Program-made: the position numbers and the translations under genes
DNA from: Vicinamibacteria bacterium
Lineage (GTDB): Bacteria > Acidobacteriota > Vicinamibacteria > Vicinamibacterales > UBA2999
Direction: 5' to 3'
Assembly: GCA_025938035.1 (NCBI GenBank)
Contig: JAICQE010000109.1
Location: 1 to 15,182, forward strand
Length of the DNA: 15,182 nucleotides
Shown here: positions 14,594-15,182 of the stretch, piece after piece
Layout of the letters: the number at the start of each line of letters is the position of its first letter
How positions within the stretch are numbered: position 1 is the first letter of the stretch
Notes under the pieces: model-generated
Seen by the model: only the letters and a program-made list of their open reading frames with translations
Told to the model about the DNA's origin: nothing
Databases searched by the model: none

Positions 14594-15182
14594 ATGGAAA
14601 GAGGCCCTGCCCGCGAAGCTGCTCCGGCCGGTCAGCAGGTGACCAGCGGCGGAACTCCCGACACCCAGGTTCGTGCGAGGAAGGCGGTCGAACGCACGCC
14701 TTCAACGCCCGGGCTCGAGTTCTCGCGCTACTTCACGCTGCCCGGTGTGGACCCGTTCGACGAAGTGGAGTGGGAAATCCGCTCCGCTGTCATCGGCAAT
14801 GAAAAGGGCAAGGTCGTCTTCGAACAGCGCGACGTCGAGATTCCGAAGTTCTGGTCGCAGCAGGCCACCAACATCGTCGTCTCGAAGTATTTCCGCGGGC
14901 AGATCGGGACGCCGGAGCGCGAGCATTCCGTCAAGCAGCTGATCGGCCGCGTGGTGGACACGATCACCGGCTGGGCGCGCGCGCAGCACTACTTCGCGAG
15001 CGAGGATGCCCTGATGGCGTTCAGCCACGAGCTGAAGCATCTGCTCGTCTATCAGAAGGCGGCGTTCAACAGCCCGGTGTGGTTCAACTGCGGCTTCGAG
15101 AAGGCACCGCAGTGCTCGGCCTGCTTCATCAACTCGGTGCAGGACACGATGGACTCGATCCTCACGCTGGCGAGGACCGAGG
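14594..15182 (+). CDS. nrdJ: Vitamin B12-dependent (class II) ribonucleotide reductase, N-terminal part
   Basis: The first 196 residues of a gene running off the window. The enzyme reduces ribonucleotides to deoxyribonucleotides using adenosylcobalamin, without need for oxygen. The class II signature is clear: WEIRSAVIGNEKGKVVFEQRD (60-80), WSQQATNIVVSKYFRG (87-102), REHSVKQLIGRVVDTIT (109-125), LVYQKAAFNSPVWFN (151-165) and APQCSACFINSVQDTMDSIL (171-190). The last includes the conserved substrate-site cysteine region; the radical cysteine and C-terminal cysteines lie beyond the window. The start ATG has GGAGG (14583-14587) 6 nt upstream. The first 40 residues are a Pro/Ala/Thr-rich extension ahead of the usual family start. 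NrdR-like boxes at 14339-14385 predict repression by NrdR when dNTPs are plentiful. Confidence 0.93.
   Translation, partial: MERGPAREAAPAGQQVTSGGTPDTQVRARKAVERTPSTPGLEFSRYFTLPGVDPFDEVEWEIRSAVIGNEKGKVVFEQRDVEIPKFWSQQATNIVVSKYFRGQIGTPEREHSVKQLIGRVVDTITGWARAQHYFASEDALMAFSHELKHLLVYQKAAFNSPVWFNCGFEKAPQCSACFINSVQDTMDSILTLARTE

Overview
The window looks like chromosome of a high-GC Gram-negative soil bacterium, most probably an Acidobacteriota of the Vicinamibacteria type. The indications are a TIGR03435-type secreted protein, a DUF6152 protein paired with its usual 280-residue partner, PD40 propellers, MASE1 signalling, many signal peptides, and short tandem or inverted repeats in the intergenic gaps. 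The taxonomic call is inference from gene families and style; no rRNA is present.

Layout. Positions 95-6096 (+) hold a signalling cluster in one orientation: an NtrC-type sigma-54 response regulator, a membrane histidine kinase (together a plausible two-component pair), a proline-rich lipoprotein, and a second kinase with a MASE1 membrane sensor and a PAS domain. Gaps are 91, 7 and 24 bp, and the 91-bp gap is almost entirely a repeat hairpin. From 6219 to 9757 (-), reading in the direction of transcription, are a secreted protein of unknown function, an Omp85/BamA-like barrel whose start overlaps the previous stop as ATGA, then a DUF6152 protein and its 280-aa partner. A divergent gene (9906-10514, +) encodes a secreted auto-adhesin-like beta-repeat protein. 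It is followed by a convergent paralogue of the 8780-9757 gene (10541-11485, -), itself preceded by a GNAT acetyltransferase (11493-12047, -). A TIGR03435 protein (12108-12932, +) and a secreted PD40 propeller (12971-13876, -) follow. After about 700 bp without a gene the window ends inside a B12-dependent ribonucleotide reductase gene (14594 onward, +).

The strongest regulatory find is a pair of NrdR-box-like palindromes (14339-14354 and 14370-14385) separated by 15 bp, followed by a TTGACA element, upstream of the reductase. This predicts NrdR control, and a hairpin-rich leader lies between promoter and gene.

The most unusual cross-cutting pattern is a set of gaps filled by short tandem repeats with periods of only 7 or 9 bp, several folded into inverted arms. 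Two loci with different sequences have the same geometry: 29-bp arms made of four heptamers plus one base. In two genes such repeats run into the coding sequence and encode the hydrophobic part of a signal peptide. I see no CRISPR array, rRNA, tRNA, intact insertion sequence or prophage.
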